NCBI GenBank assembly: GCA_023408315.1
Contig: JAEYKI010000004.1
Span: forward strand, 1 to 64,000
DNA from: Bacillota bacterium
GTDB taxonomy: Bacteria > Bacillota > Clostridia > Christensenellales > Christensenellaceae
Length of the DNA stretch: 64,000 nucleotides
Reading direction: 5' to 3'
Under the pieces are notes generated by a model that worked only from the letters and a program-made list of their open reading frames with translations, made no database searches and was not told the DNA's origin. Shown in pieces: positions 48,615 to 57,916 of the stretch; positions within the stretch are counted from its first letter, which is position 1; the number at the start of each line of letters is the position of its first letter. Both the position numbers and the translations under genes were made by a program.

Positions 48615-50219
48615 ATGACCAAATATATTTTTGTTACCGGCGGTGTGGTATCAGGCCTTGGAAAAGGTATTACTGCGGCTTCACTGGGGCGCTTGCTCAA
48701 GGCAAGGGGCCTTAAAATAGCCGCACAGAAACTGGACCCATATATCAATGTAGACCCGGGAACAATGAGCCCCTACCAGCACGGGGAAGTTTTTGTGACC
48801 GAAGACGGCGCGGAAACAGACCTGGATCTTGGCCATTACGAGCGTTTTATTGATGAAAATTTAAACCAGTTCTCCAATCTGACCACGGGAAAAACATATC
48901 TGAACGTAATCGCCAAGGAGCGCAATGGCGAATACCTGGGCGAGACGGTGCAGGTGATCCCGCATATAACAAATGAGATCAAGGGCTTTATTTATTCGGT
49001 TGGGAAAAAAACCAGCGCAGACGTGGTGCTTACGGAGATTGGCGGCACCATTGGCGATATTGAAAGCCAGCCTTTTCTGGAAGCCATTCGCCAGGTGGGA
49101 ATGGAAGTGGGACGCGAGAACTGCCTGTATATCCATGTGACTTTGATACCCTACATTCAGGGAAGCGGAGAATACAAATCCAAGCCAACGCAGCACTCCG
49201 TAAAAGAGCTGCAATCCATGGGAATCATGCCCAATATTATTGTGGCGCGCTGCGACGAAAGCCTGAACATGGAAATCAAGAACAAAATTGCCCTGTTCTG
49301 CAACGTAAAAAAAGACTGCGTGATAGAGAACGTTACGCTGCCGGTGCTGTATCAGGCGCCCATTATGTTTGAGAAAGAAAAACTATCCGACATTGTATGC
49401 CGGGAGTTGTGCCTTAACTGTCCGCCCTGCGATCTGGCCGAATGGAATGAAATGCTGGACAAGATTGCCAAGAGGGACAAACAGGTTAAAATTGCTATTG
49501 TGGGTAAATACGTGCGCCTGCACGACGCGTACCTCTCCGTTGCGGAATCCCTGTTTCACGCGGGTACCGCAAACGGCGCCGTGGTGGAAATTGCCTGGAT
49601 TGACGCAGAGAGCGTGAACGACGAGAACGCGAAAGAAATTCTTGGAGACTTAAGCGGCATCATTGTTCCGGGTGGCTTTGGAGACCGCGGGATAGAAGGC
49701 AAGATTTCCGCTATTAAATATGTGCGTGAAAATAATATTCCATTTTTAGGGATATGTCTGGGAATGCAGATGGCCGTGGTGGAATACGCGCGGAGCGTTC
49801 TTGGGTTAAAAGAGGCGAATTCCAGCGAATTCAGCCCCTGCGGTCCGGACCCCGTTATTGACCTGATGCCCGAGCAGCAGAATATTGTGAAAAAGGGCGG
49901 CACCATGCGCCTGGGCGCATATCCGTGCGTAATTATGGACGGAACGCTGATGAAGAAGATATATAAACAGGATGAGATTCACGAGCGCCACCGCCACCGT
50001 TACGAGTTCAACAACGATTACAGGGAACGCCTGACGGAAAAAGGAATGGTGATCTGCGGCACTTCGCCCGAAGGATCGCTGGTGGAGGCCATAGAGCTGC
50101 CGGAGCATCCGTATTTTATCGGCGTGCAGTTTCATCCGGAATTCAAGAGCAGGCCAAACCGCGCGCACCCTCTGTTTGCGGGGCTGGTGGAAGCGGCTCT
50201 GAAGTATATGAAGAAATAA
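48615..50219 (+). CDS. pyrG: CTP synthase
   Basis: A 534-residue enzyme that makes CTP from UTP, ATP and glutamine. The N-terminal synthase domain starts KYIFVTGGVVSGLGKGITAASLGRLLK, with DPYINVDPGTMSPYQHGEVFVTEDG; the C-terminal class I amidotransferase has the nucleophile in PFLGICLGMQMAVVEYAR and catalytic His/Glu in GVQFHPEFKSRP. Its place at the end of a glutamate synthase operon links it to glutamine supply. AAAGGGG precedes the ATG. Confidence 0.97.
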   Translation: MTKYIFVTGGVVSGLGKGITAASLGRLLKARGLKIAAQKLDPYINVDPGTMSPYQHGEVFVTEDGAETDLDLGHYERFIDENLNQFSNLTTGKTYLNVIAKERNGEYLGETVQVIPHITNEIKGFIYSVGKKTSADVVLTEIGGTIGDIESQPFLEAIRQVGMEVGRENCLYIHVTLIPYIQGSGEYKSKPTQHSVKELQSMGIMPNIIVARCDESLNMEIKNKIALFCNVKKDCVIENVTLPVLYQAPIMFEKEKLSDIVCRELCLNCPPCDLAEWNEMLDKIAKRDKQVKIAIVGKYVRLHDAYLSVAESLFHAGTANGAVVEIAWIDAESVNDENAKEILGDLSGIIVPGGFGDRGIEGKISAIKYVRENNIPFLGICLGMQMAVVEYARSVLGLKEANSSEFSPCGPDPVIDLMPEQQNIVKKGGTMRLGAYPCVIMDGTLMKKIYKQDEIHERHRHRYEFNNDYRERLTEKGMVICGTSPEGSLVEAIELPEHPYFIGVQFHPEFKSRPNRAHPLFAGLVEAALKYMKK

Positions 50220-50246
50220 GATTTTAGAAAGCTAAATTAGATTGAT

Positions 50247-50279
50247 AAGGGCTGCTCACCGCAGCCCTTCCGTTTTTTT
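50247..50279 (+). terminator. Terminator of the glutamate synthase-pyrG operon
   Basis: Perfect 9-bp stem AAGGGCTGC/GCAGCCCTT with loop TCACC and a T7 run. Confidence 0.92.
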
Positions 50280-50285
50280 AATTTT

Positions 50286-50495
50286 TTTATAGAGGCTTTG
50301 CCCCTGCAACCCGCCAAAGGATCGATTGACCCTTTGAAATCCCATCTGAAAAATGCCAACCTGCCCCTTATATATGGTATTTTTGATAACGTGCTTGTTG
50401 TGCTTTGCTTCCAAAACGTCGTAGGCGTTTTGCATAAAATTCTTTTACTTCTTTTCTTTTTTAAGAAAAGAAGTCGAGTGCGGGTGAAAACCCGC
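50286..50495 (-). repeat. Dispersed composite palindromic repeat, copy 5
   Basis: Parts visible: GCCAAAGGATCGATTGACCCTTTG, an ATGCC...GGTATTTTTGATAA...TGCTTGTT block, CAAAACGTCGTAGGCGTTTTG, the CTTCTTTTC palindrome and CGGGTGAAAACCCG. Same orientation as copies 2 and 3. It separates convergent pyrG and gtrA; the last repeat base abuts the gtrA stop codon. Confidence 0.82.
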
Positions 50496-50951
50496 TTAGC
50501 CGTTAAAGCTGAACCAACCGTCCAGTTTTGTACCCTTTTTGAACACAAAAAACTGGTTGAACACGGCATTAAAAGACCATGCGATGGCGCTCGCCAGCAG
50601 TTTGGAGAACATTTCATTGATCCCGATGATGCGGAATGAAAAATAGAGCAGCAGGCTTTCCGTAACAAGGGCGATCACCCGGAAGAGCACAAACAATACG
50701 AATTCCTTGGCAATGCACCTTAATTTTCTTGTTCTGCATTTAAACACATACATACGGGTTGTAACATAGGCAAACAAGGTGGACAGGGTCCAGGCAATGG
50801 AGTTGCCTATCAGGTATTCAAACCCAAAGTTCTGCACAAGAATATAGTAAGAGAAAAGGTTGATGGCATAGGCGGCTATAGCCAGAATGGTCCAGAACAG
50901 AATGGTCGGATAATTGTCGATCAATACCTGAAAATTTGGTTGTATCTTCAT
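50496..50951 (-). CDS. GtrA-family membrane protein
   Basis: A 151-residue GtrA-like protein with four membrane helices (about 17-37, 45-65, 83-105, 113-133) and the motifs SIAWTLSTLFAYVTTRMYVF and AWSFNAVFNQFFVFK. GtrA proteins are thought to help flip lipid-linked sugars for wall or O-antigen glycosylation. It is near a polysaccharide gene group (53-57 kb) but is separate and on the other strand. Confidence 0.9.
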   Translation of the reverse strand: MKIQPNFQVLIDNYPTILFWTILAIAAYAINLFSYYILVQNFGFEYLIGNSIAWTLSTLFAYVTTRMYVFKCRTRKLRCIAKEFVLFVLFRVIALVTESLLLYFSFRIIGINEMFSKLLASAIAWSFNAVFNQFFVFKKGTKLDGWFSFNG

Positions 50952-51113
50952 AAAACTGATCCCTTTTTCTTTTTTTTATATCAGGTATTTTATGCGGTTT
51001 CAAAGGAACTATTAAAAAGGATGTGTTTTACCGCTTTGTTTTTATTTGGAAAGCCCTGTATTTTAAAGCGGGCGTTTGTGATAAAATATGCGTGTAGTTT
51101 TTAAAGGGGATGA

Positions 51114-51857
51114 ATGTATTTGGCGAAAGAGTATGTGCTGCTTACCGCAAACGCGGGCGCACTGATTTGCTGCACAGGCAGAAAGGTGCTGGTGGACGCC
51201 CTGCACAATACAAAAACATATCAGTTCAGCCGCGTGCCCGACGAGCTTTTAAAGCAGATTGCCGGCGGAGCGGGCGACTTTGCGGACGTGGACCTGTTGC
51301 TATACACGCACGGCCATACGGACCATTACAGCAAGGTGTGGACACAGCGCTGCCTGGACAGAAATCCAAACCTGCGGCTTGTTTCGCCCGTAAACGATTT
51401 TGAGGGCCGGGCAGGCGTGCATGTGGTATCGCGTCCGGCGGAAGAGTTGCAGATTGCCGGTATGCGGATTATTTGTAAACGGATACAGCACGACGGCAGC
51501 GAATATGCATCCGTGCCTAATTATGCGTATCTGCTGGATATGGAAGGCTACCATGTCCTGCTGCTGGGAGACGGCATGCTGGACGCCGCGGCCGTCCGGG
51601 CCGTGGTGGAGGGCTGGGATACGCACCTTGCGATTCTGAACTTTCCTTTTCTTACGCTCAAGCGGGGCAGGGACATACTGGACAATGTTATCTGCGCCAG
51701 AAGATACCTGTTCTTTCATCTGCCCTCCCTGGGCGAAGACGTCAACGGCTATGCCGCGCTGGCGGGGCGGGTGATTCAAAGGGTTTATCAGAACAATCCC
51801 GCCTACAAGCTGCTGGAGGAAGGCAAAAAAGAGCCTATTGGTTTTGCGGAAATTTAA
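51114..51857 (+). CDS. MBL-fold (metallo-beta-lactamase-like) hydrolase
   Basis: A 247-residue protein with the MBL motif THGHTDHYS (about residues 63-71) and a later GDG that could give a metal ligand. The sequence is close to MBL proteins that act as phosphodiesterase or lactonase-like hydrolases, but conserved ligands beyond the HxHxDH motif are few, so a non-hydrolytic role is possible. AAGGGG precedes the ATG. No operon partner except, 110 bases on, the PfkB kinase gene. Confidence 0.8.
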   Translation: MYLAKEYVLLTANAGALICCTGRKVLVDALHNTKTYQFSRVPDELLKQIAGGAGDFADVDLLLYTHGHTDHYSKVWTQRCLDRNPNLRLVSPVNDFEGRAGVHVVSRPAEELQIAGMRIICKRIQHDGSEYASVPNYAYLLDMEGYHVLLLGDGMLDAAAVRAVVEGWDTHLAILNFPFLTLKRGRDILDNVICARRYLFFHLPSLGEDVNGYAALAGRVIQRVYQNNPAYKLLEEGKKEPIGFAEI

Positions 51858-51968
51858 TAAGTTGTCTGTTCAATGCGAATGGGACGTGTTATAATATATA
51901 CGTATTCATTTATTGGTTTATCCATTTGTTGTTTTATATATTGTTTGAACTACAAGGAGGCGGCTATT

Positions 51969-52973
51969 ATGCGCGAAGGTATCTGTATTGCCGGCAATCT
52001 GATTGTGGACATACTGTATCCAATTGAATCATACCCCGGTAAAAGCGAACTGACAACTATTACAAACGGTATTTCCCGTTCCACAGGCGGAGCCGCCTGC
52101 AACGTTGGCATGGATATGGCCAGCCTGGATCCTGAACTGCCCATCAGTATTATCGGCATATTGGGGGAGGACCCGGAGGGAAATTATGTGGCCGACCAGT
52201 TTAAAAAATACGGCAATGTGGACCTTTCGGGCGTCAAACGCAAGGGAATTACCTCTTTTACCGCTGTGATGTGCGAGAACACCACAAAGGCCAGGACCTT
52301 TTTTCATTACCGCGGCGCAAACGCGGAACTTTGCGAACAAGATTTTGATTGGGACAATATAAACGCCAAAATATTGCATATAGGTTACATACTGCTGCTG
52401 GACGCTTTGGATCAGCCGGACGAGGAATACGGTACCAAAATGGCCCGTCTGCTTGCCTGTGCCCAGAGCAAAGGGCTTAAGACCTCCATAGACGTGGTGA
52501 GCGAGGTGGGCAACCGTTTTGAAACGCTTGTGCCGCCCGCACTGAAATATACGGATTATTGTGTAATCAATGAGCTGGAAGCGCAGCAGGCCGCGAAAAT
52601 ACCGCTTCGTGGGGAGGACGGCGCACTTCTGGAACAAAATATGGGCGCAGCCCTGCAAAAGCTCTTCTCCATGGGCGTATCCACATGGGCCGTTATCCAC
52701 GCGCCCGAAGGAGGCTTTGGGATGGAACGAAGCGGGCGGATGGTAAAGGTAGAAAGCCTGGAGCTTCCCGCCGGGTATATCAAGGGAACCGTGGGAGCAG
52801 GGGACGCATTCTGCTCGGGCGTGCTATATGGCGCTTACAAAAATGTGGATCTTGAGCAGGCCATTATTATGGGGATTGCGTCCGCCGTTTGTTCGCTGTC
52901 CCAGCCCGGGGCCGCGGAAGGCATGAGAACCATGCAGGATGCCCTGGCGCTGTATGCAAGCATAAAAAAATAA
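51969..52973 (+). CDS. PfkB-family carbohydrate/nucleoside kinase
   Basis: A 334-residue ribokinase-like sugar or nucleoside kinase. The N-terminal GG-type motif is TGGAACNVGMDMASL; the C-terminal catalytic motif is GTVGAGDAFCSGVLYG with the base Asp. The substrate cannot be named. The start at 51969 follows AAGGAGG; the frame opens earlier but the upstream part looks like leader with a TATAAT at 51890. Ends near a terminator. Confidence 0.88.
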   Translation: MREGICIAGNLIVDILYPIESYPGKSELTTITNGISRSTGGAACNVGMDMASLDPELPISIIGILGEDPEGNYVADQFKKYGNVDLSGVKRKGITSFTAVMCENTTKARTFFHYRGANAELCEQDFDWDNINAKILHIGYILLLDALDQPDEEYGTKMARLLACAQSKGLKTSIDVVSEVGNRFETLVPPALKYTDYCVINELEAQQAAKIPLRGEDGALLEQNMGAALQKLFSMGVSTWAVIHAPEGGFGMERSGRMVKVESLELPAGYIKGTVGAGDAFCSGVLYGAYKNVDLEQAIIMGIASAVCSLSQPGAAEGMRTMQDALALYASIKK

Positions 52974-53005
52974 AACGGCAGCATCATATTTTATCAGATT
53001 ATAGG

Positions 53006-53028
53006 GAACGCTTGGCGGCGTTCTTTTT
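53006..53028 (+). terminator. Terminator of the PfkB-kinase gene
   Basis: Stem GAACGC/GCGTTC with a 6-base loop and five T. The following gap to 53240 is AT-rich with no gene. Confidence 0.78.
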
Positions 53029-53240
53029 ATTTTTGCCGCCGTATCTTTTTTTCGGCAACAATTTGGTAATTGGGAACCTATTCTTTAAAAAAACAATATA
53101 ATTACTATTATCCGTCTCTGTTTTGCAAAAAAATTGCATTGTGCCGCCGCGCAGGGCGACAATTTTTTTACATGCTCCCGCTATATAATAATTTCAGCAA
53201 CGGACAGGCTATCTGTACGTGAAGCGGGGGGGCTGCTTCC

Positions 53241-53945
53241 ATGATTCCAATTGATATGGTGGATATTCATTCGCATATCCTGCCCTGTATTGATGATGGG
53301 CCGGATTCATTGGCGGAATCTATTGACATGGCAAAAATTGCATATAAGGAAGGAATTAAAACCATCGTCTGCACACCGCACGCAGAAGATAATTATGATG
53401 TGCTGATTGCAAGGGCGCAGGAGGGTTTACGCCTGTTGCAGCAAAAATTGCTTCAGGAGAATGTTCCTATTACCCTTTTCTTGGGCTTTGAAGCGCTTGT
53501 GTGTGAACGGCTGCTGCGGTATGAGCAACTCAAACGGCTAGCGTTCCAACTGGACGGGCTTTCTTTTATGCTGTTGGAATTTGATTTCCACCGGTTTCCG
53601 GTTTGCCTGGAGGAGATTTTGTGCCGGCTCAGGAAAGAGAACATCCGGCCTGTTCTGGCGCACCCCGAGAGGTATCCGTACTTGATGGAGAATCTGGCTT
53701 TTTTGGAGCACCTTCAAAACCGCGGCGTGCTCCTGCAGATTAATACGGGAAGCATTACCGGGGAAAACGGGCGGTCTGCTCAAAAATTTGCAAAAAAAAT
53801 CGTTCAAAACGGGCTTGCCGGTTTTATTGCCACAGACGCGCATTCCAGCATGAGGCGGGGACCTTACGTAAAACAGGCGGTCAAAGTATTGGAAAGATGG
53901 GCAACCTCCGCAGAGCTGGCGTCCATTTACTATTATTCGGTGTAG
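53241..53945 (+). CDS. CpsB/YwqE-type PHP tyrosine phosphatase
   Basis: A 234-residue PHP-domain phosphatase of the CpsB/CapC/YwqE type, with metal-binding motifs DIHSHILPCIDDGPDS, CTPHAEDNY, VLAHPERYPYL and ATDAHSS. In other Firmicutes such enzymes dephosphorylate the tyrosine kinase that controls capsule or exopolysaccharide synthesis; no kinase gene is seen here. GGGGGGG lies before the ATG. First gene of a polysaccharide group. Confidence 0.92.
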   Translation: MIPIDMVDIHSHILPCIDDGPDSLAESIDMAKIAYKEGIKTIVCTPHAEDNYDVLIARAQEGLRLLQQKLLQENVPITLFLGFEALVCERLLRYEQLKRLAFQLDGLSFMLLEFDFHRFPVCLEEILCRLRKENIRPVLAHPERYPYLMENLAFLEHLQNRGVLLQINTGSITGENGRSAQKFAKKIVQNGLAGFIATDAHSSMRRGPYVKQAVKVLERWATSAELASIYYYSV

Positions 53946-53960
53946 ACGGGATTGAATAAA

Positions 53961-55868
53961 ATGAAAAAGCTTTTTGCGCAAAAAATGATCGGCGAGTTAT
54001 GCATGGATCTCGCGTTGGTAGCGGCTTCTGCCTTAATAGTTTTATTGGTTATGCAAAAAGGTATTATTTCAGTGGGGGATTTGGACAACCTTGCGGTTTA
54101 TATGGCATTTGCTCTTCCATTTCTGATTGCCTCCAACAGTATTGTTCGGGTTTACCGGCAAATATGGGAATATGTAAGCGTAAGCGGCCTTGCGCGTATT
54201 TTTATTGCCGTATTTATTACGCAGGCGGCATGTGTGGTTGCGGGCAATTTGGCGGACGCGCTTTTGGGTTTTTCTTTCTATTTTTTAAATCTGTTTCTGG
54301 TCTCCTTCCTGCTTTGGGGGTTCAGGGCAAGAAGGCCCATTATAAAAGAGCTTGTCAACTACATTGGACGGATTGAAAGCAAAAAAGCCCCGGAGCTGCA
54401 GACGTGCAAAAAAAAGATTCTGCTTGTTGGCGCGGGCCAGGCGGCGGATATTTTTTTGAAAGATTATGAAGCCAAGGGGCAGAACACCCTGTTTAAAATT
54501 ATAGGGATGGTGGACGATGATCCGCAAAAAATAGGCAAGGCGCTGCACGGTGTAGCCGTTTTGGGCTCCTGCGGCAGTATTCCGGAAATAACACAAAAAT
54601 ACAGTGTGGAAGATATTGTTGTGGCCATACCGTCCGCAAAAAATACTGAAATGAACAGAATTCTGGAATACTGCAGAAATACAGCCTGCAAAGTGCGCAT
54701 CATGCCTTTTCTTGACCAGATTGGCTCTGCCAAGCCGGAAGATCCGTATGCAGGCTTAAAGGAATTGATCGGCAGGCCGGAATATATGGCGGACAACGCT
54801 GCAATACAAAAGATGGTAAGCGGAAAAAAAGTACTGGTAACTGGCGGCGGGGGTTCCATCGGCTCGGAGCTTTGCAGGCAGATTATGCGGTTTGGCCCTG
54901 CAAAACTGATTATTCTGGATATATATGAAAACAGTACCTATGATTTATACAAGGAACTGGTGGATCAGTATGAACCCGAAGGAAATACGGTTCTGGAAGT
55001 GCGCATTTGTTCCGTATTGAATGAAAGGGAACTTGAAACACTCTTTCGCAGATTTACACCTGAGCTCGTTTTTCACGCTGCCGCATACAAACACGTTCCC
55101 CTGATGGAGATTTGCCCCAAGGAAGCGGTAAAGAACAATGTGTTTGGCACCTATTTGCTGGCCGGCATGGCCGCCAGGTATGGCGTGCAGAAGTTTCTGC
55201 TGATATCCACGGATAAGGCTGTAAATCCCACCAATATAATGGGAGCGACCAAGCGGGCTGCAGAGCTGATTGTGATGGCGCTGCAAAAGCAATTCCTCTC
55301 CACAGAATTTGTAGCCGTTCGTTTTGGAAATGTACTTGGCTCAAACGGGAGCGTGCTTGTGCAGTTCAGGCGGCAGATTAACGCGGGTGGCCCCGTTACG
55401 GTAACGCATCCGGATATCATTCGTTATTTTATGACTATCCGCGAGGCGGTTTCGCTTGTGCTGGAGGCAATGTCCTTTGCGCAGGACGGAGAGCTCTATG
55501 TGCTGGATATGGGCAGCCCGGTAAAAATAGACAGCCTTGCGCGCAGGATGATTGAAATATCCGGCATGCGGCCCGGAGTGGATATTCAGATTGCGTATAC
55601 GGGCCTGAGACCCGGCGAAAAATTATATGAGGAACTGCTCATTGAAGAAGAAGGTATTTTAAAAACGAACAACGACCGGATTTTTGTGACGCATCCAAAA
55701 GACGTGGGGGTGGATTTTATACTCAGAATGATCCGGCATCTGGGGGATTGCATACAGGGGGATGGAAATATAAAGGAAACGATGAAACTTTACATCGATA
55801 CGTTCCGGGAAGCGGACGAAGTCGGGCAACCGCGCACAGAGGCGTGCCCCGAAAAAGAAATCAGTTGA
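53961..55868 (+). CDS. Membrane nucleotide-sugar epimerase/dehydratase (CapD/PglF-like)
   Basis: A 635-residue protein with four N-terminal membrane helices (about 10-120), a first Rossmann domain (KILLVGAGQAADIFL, about 148-165) and a C-terminal SDR domain with GGGGSIGSELCRQI and the catalytic AAAYKHVPLME segment followed by STDKAVNPTNIMGATKRAAE (Lys in place of Tyr as in UDP-GlcNAc 4,6-dehydratases). It makes a 4-keto-6-deoxy sugar for surface glycans. The ATG at 53961 fits the family start better than a TTG at 53952. Confidence 0.93.
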   Translation: MKKLFAQKMIGELCMDLALVAASALIVLLVMQKGIISVGDLDNLAVYMAFALPFLIASNSIVRVYRQIWEYVSVSGLARIFIAVFITQAACVVAGNLADALLGFSFYFLNLFLVSFLLWGFRARRPIIKELVNYIGRIESKKAPELQTCKKKILLVGAGQAADIFLKDYEAKGQNTLFKIIGMVDDDPQKIGKALHGVAVLGSCGSIPEITQKYSVEDIVVAIPSAKNTEMNRILEYCRNTACKVRIMPFLDQIGSAKPEDPYAGLKELIGRPEYMADNAAIQKMVSGKKVLVTGGGGSIGSELCRQIMRFGPAKLIILDIYENSTYDLYKELVDQYEPEGNTVLEVRICSVLNERELETLFRRFTPELVFHAAAYKHVPLMEICPKEAVKNNVFGTYLLAGMAARYGVQKFLLISTDKAVNPTNIMGATKRAAELIVMALQKQFLSTEFVAVRFGNVLGSNGSVLVQFRRQINAGGPVTVTHPDIIRYFMTIREAVSLVLEAMSFAQDGELYVLDMGSPVKIDSLARRMIEISGMRPGVDIQIAYTGLRPGEKLYEELLIEEEGILKTNNDRIFVTHPKDVGVDFILRMIRHLGDCIQGDGNIKETMKLYIDTFREADEVGQPRTEACPEKEIS

Positions 55869-55903
55869 TTTAAGCCGGAAAATTGCAAGAAGCGGGTATT
55901 AAT

Positions 55904-56923
55904 ATGAAAAAAGGTTCGGCAAAAAAAACTTTATTAATCGGCATGTGCGCAGGTTTGCTGGTTGTTGTGGTTGGCGTGGTTGTTATTGCATACGGCGCAT
56001 GGAATAACCCGGTAAACGTATTTTTAAAGGACGCTCTGTCCTCCGGCACAAGCACGGCGGTTGCAGCCGTTACGCAAAATGCCGGGCAATCAAAGCCAAA
56101 GGCAACCACTGCGCAGGAAGCAAACACGGAACAGGCGCAAATTGTCAATATTCTACTGCTTGGCATCGACTCTAACCAGAAGCGTGAAGAGGAAAATATG
56201 GGCTGGAGGAGCGACATGGTAATGCTTTGCACGTTTAATCCCCAAAAAGACTCCGTTGCCCTGACCACCATACCCAGGGACACCAGAACAACCGTTTATC
56301 ATGTGGATAAGGAGGGAAATCCCACAAAAAAGGGATTGGACAAAATAAACGCGGCATATTCTTACGGAGGGGGACCGGATAAGTTTGGCCCTGAAAACGC
56401 GATGCGCGCGGTGAGCGATTTGCTGACCCAGGCCGCAGGCAGGGATATCACGGTTCAGTATTATATTTCCACGGATATGGACAGCATAGCCAAGCTGACG
56501 GATTCATTTGGCGGGGTGAAGGTAGAACTGGATGTGGACTTTCCGGGTTTGGGCAAAAAAGGCGATACTGTTCTGCTTACCGGTTCCAACGTAAATAAAT
56601 TCCTGCAAAACAGGTACGACGTGGGTGGAGACCTGGCGCGTGCCAGGCACCACGCGCAATTTTTGCAAAGCCTGATGAAAAAATTCAAGGCGAACGGGGG
56701 CGTGGATTCCCTGACAGCTCTTCTTGGGTATGCGGCCCAGTATGCCAGAACTAATTTGAATTTTGAGCAGGATGTGGCGCTTGTAAGTTTGCTCAGCAAA
56801 TGCAATGTAGGCTCTGTAGATTACCGGGCCATTGGCGGTGAATCAAAATATATCGGGGGAATCAGCTATTATCTGCCCGATCTGCAGGATGTGCGCAGCA
56901 GAATAAACGCGCTGACAAATTAG
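55904..56923 (+). CDS. LytR-CpsA-Psr (LCP) family protein
   Basis: A 339-residue membrane-anchored protein with one N-terminal helix (about 9-32) and an extracytoplasmic LCP domain (about 75-310: NILLLGIDSNQKRE...WRSDMVMLCTFNPQKDSVALTTIPRDTRT; Arg-rich NRYDVGGDLARARHHAQFLQSLMKK). LCP proteins transfer undecaprenyl-linked glycopolymers to peptidoglycan, so it would attach the polymer made with the preceding enzymes. The ATG at 55904 is used; a TTG seven codons earlier also fits. Confidence 0.92.
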   Translation: MKKGSAKKTLLIGMCAGLLVVVVGVVVIAYGAWNNPVNVFLKDALSSGTSTAVAAVTQNAGQSKPKATTAQEANTEQAQIVNILLLGIDSNQKREEENMGWRSDMVMLCTFNPQKDSVALTTIPRDTRTTVYHVDKEGNPTKKGLDKINAAYSYGGGPDKFGPENAMRAVSDLLTQAAGRDITVQYYISTDMDSIAKLTDSFGGVKVELDVDFPGLGKKGDTVLLTGSNVNKFLQNRYDVGGDLARARHHAQFLQSLMKKFKANGGVDSLTALLGYAAQYARTNLNFEQDVALVSLLSKCNVGSVDYRAIGGESKYIGGISYYLPDLQDVRSRINALTN

Positions 56924-56961
56924 CTTCTTTTTTAAAGCAAATGAATACTATGTTTTTAATA

Positions 56962-56993
56962 AAATCCTGGCGCAAAGCCGGATTTATTTTTTT
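56962..56993 (+). terminator. Terminator of the polysaccharide gene group
   Basis: Stem AAATCC-T-GGC/GCC-GGATTT with a short loop, followed by ATTTTTTT. Confidence 0.82.
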
Positions 56994-57067
56994 ATGACCC
57001 CTGCGGCCACAGTACGCCGCCGGATGCGCAAACTGAAAAAATAGCGCAAAAATAGAGCTTTTGGCTC

Positions 57068-57094
57068 TAATTTTTAAATCAAACTTTACGATAG
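57068..57094 (+). promoter_or_regulatory. Candidate sigma-D (FliA-like) promoter of cheW copy 1
   Basis: TAAT (57068-57071), 15-base spacer, TACGATAG (57087-57094). The pattern is TAAA-N15-GCCGATAT. Weak but with the same spacing as the other three candidates in this region. Confidence 0.4.
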
Positions 57095-57143
57095 CATAAG
57101 TGTTATCAACAAATCCAATCAATTTTAAGGGGAGGCTGGATAT

Positions 57144-57617
57144 ATGGCTACACAGCAGGAAATAATGGATAAACTGGAAGATACGCAGCGCGGAAGATAT
57201 CTTACTTTTATTCTGGGCGAGGAAGTTTACGGGATTGAAATTCAATATGTGACAGAAATCATTGGAATGCATGCCATCACAAAACTGCCCGAACTGCCCG
57301 AACATATTAAGGGCATCATCAATCTGCGGGGCAAGATTATTCCGGTCATAGACATACGCCTTCGGTTTAAAAAAGCAGCTATAGAGTATACGGACAGAAC
57401 CTGCATCGTTGTAATTGATATTGAGGATGTTACGGTCGGATTGATTGTAGACCAGGTGGATGAAGTGATTACGTTTGAAGACGATGAAATCGTTCCTCCT
57501 CCCGATTATAAAACCGGTATACAAAACCGCTTTATTGCCGGGATAGGCAAAAAGGGAGAAAATGTAACGCTAATGCTGGATTGTGAGCGCCTGCTGACAG
57601 AAGAAGAACAGTTCTGA
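57144..57617 (+). CDS. cheW: Chemotaxis coupling protein CheW, copy 1
   Basis: A 157-residue CheW adaptor that links chemoreceptors to the kinase CheA (not in the window). Features: RYLTFILGEEVYGIEIQYVTEIIG, a LRGKIIPVIDIRLRFK loop, and the C-terminal VDQVDEVITFEDDEIVPPPDYKTGIQNRFIAGIGKKG segment. AAGGGGAGG precedes the ATG. About half identical to copy 2 in the next gene, so the two arose by duplication. Confidence 0.93.
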   Translation: MATQQEIMDKLEDTQRGRYLTFILGEEVYGIEIQYVTEIIGMHAITKLPELPEHIKGIINLRGKIIPVIDIRLRFKKAAIEYTDRTCIVVIDIEDVTVGLIVDQVDEVITFEDDEIVPPPDYKTGIQNRFIAGIGKKGENVTLMLDCERLLTEEEQF

Positions 57618-57693
57618 CTTGCGGGCAAAGCTTAAAACAAACCGGAAGGATCGGCCATGAACGGCAAATACGGTACGATTGATAGAGCCGTAC

Positions 57694-57792
57694 AACCGTT
57701 TGCGGTTTTTGTTTTCTTTATTATAATAAAAAATATAGTTATTATTTATGGAACAGGGCATAAGAAAAGAGCTGGCATAAAACCAGCTCTTT
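57694..57792 (+). terminator. Two terminator hairpins between the cheW genes
   Basis: First: AACCG/CGGTT with loop TTTG and T5 (57694-57710). Second and stronger: AAAGAGCTGG/CCAGCTCTTT with a 7-base loop (57766-57792). The remainder of the 300-base gap holds a promoter (57825). Confidence 0.82.
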
Positions 57793-57824
57793 ATTTACTA
57801 CTGAAAATAAACTGCTTATACAAG

Positions 57825-57851
57825 TAAACTTTTATCAAAATTTGTCGATAT
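57825..57851 (+). promoter_or_regulatory. Sigma-D-like promoter of cheW copy 2 and the chemoreceptor
   Basis: TAAA (57825-57828), 15-base spacer, GTCGATAT (57844-57851): seven of eight match to the sigma-D -10 element GCCGATAT. The best of the set. Confidence 0.75.
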
Positions 57852-57916
57852 AGTTGTAAGCGGAATTTAAGCTTGTACACCAAAATAAAAGAACCTTTAG
57901 CAGGGAGGGCAAGGCA

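Noticed and set aside
57658..57830. Small open frame between the two cheW genes
   Set aside because: It runs through two terminator hairpins, and the hydrophobic product has no supporting features.
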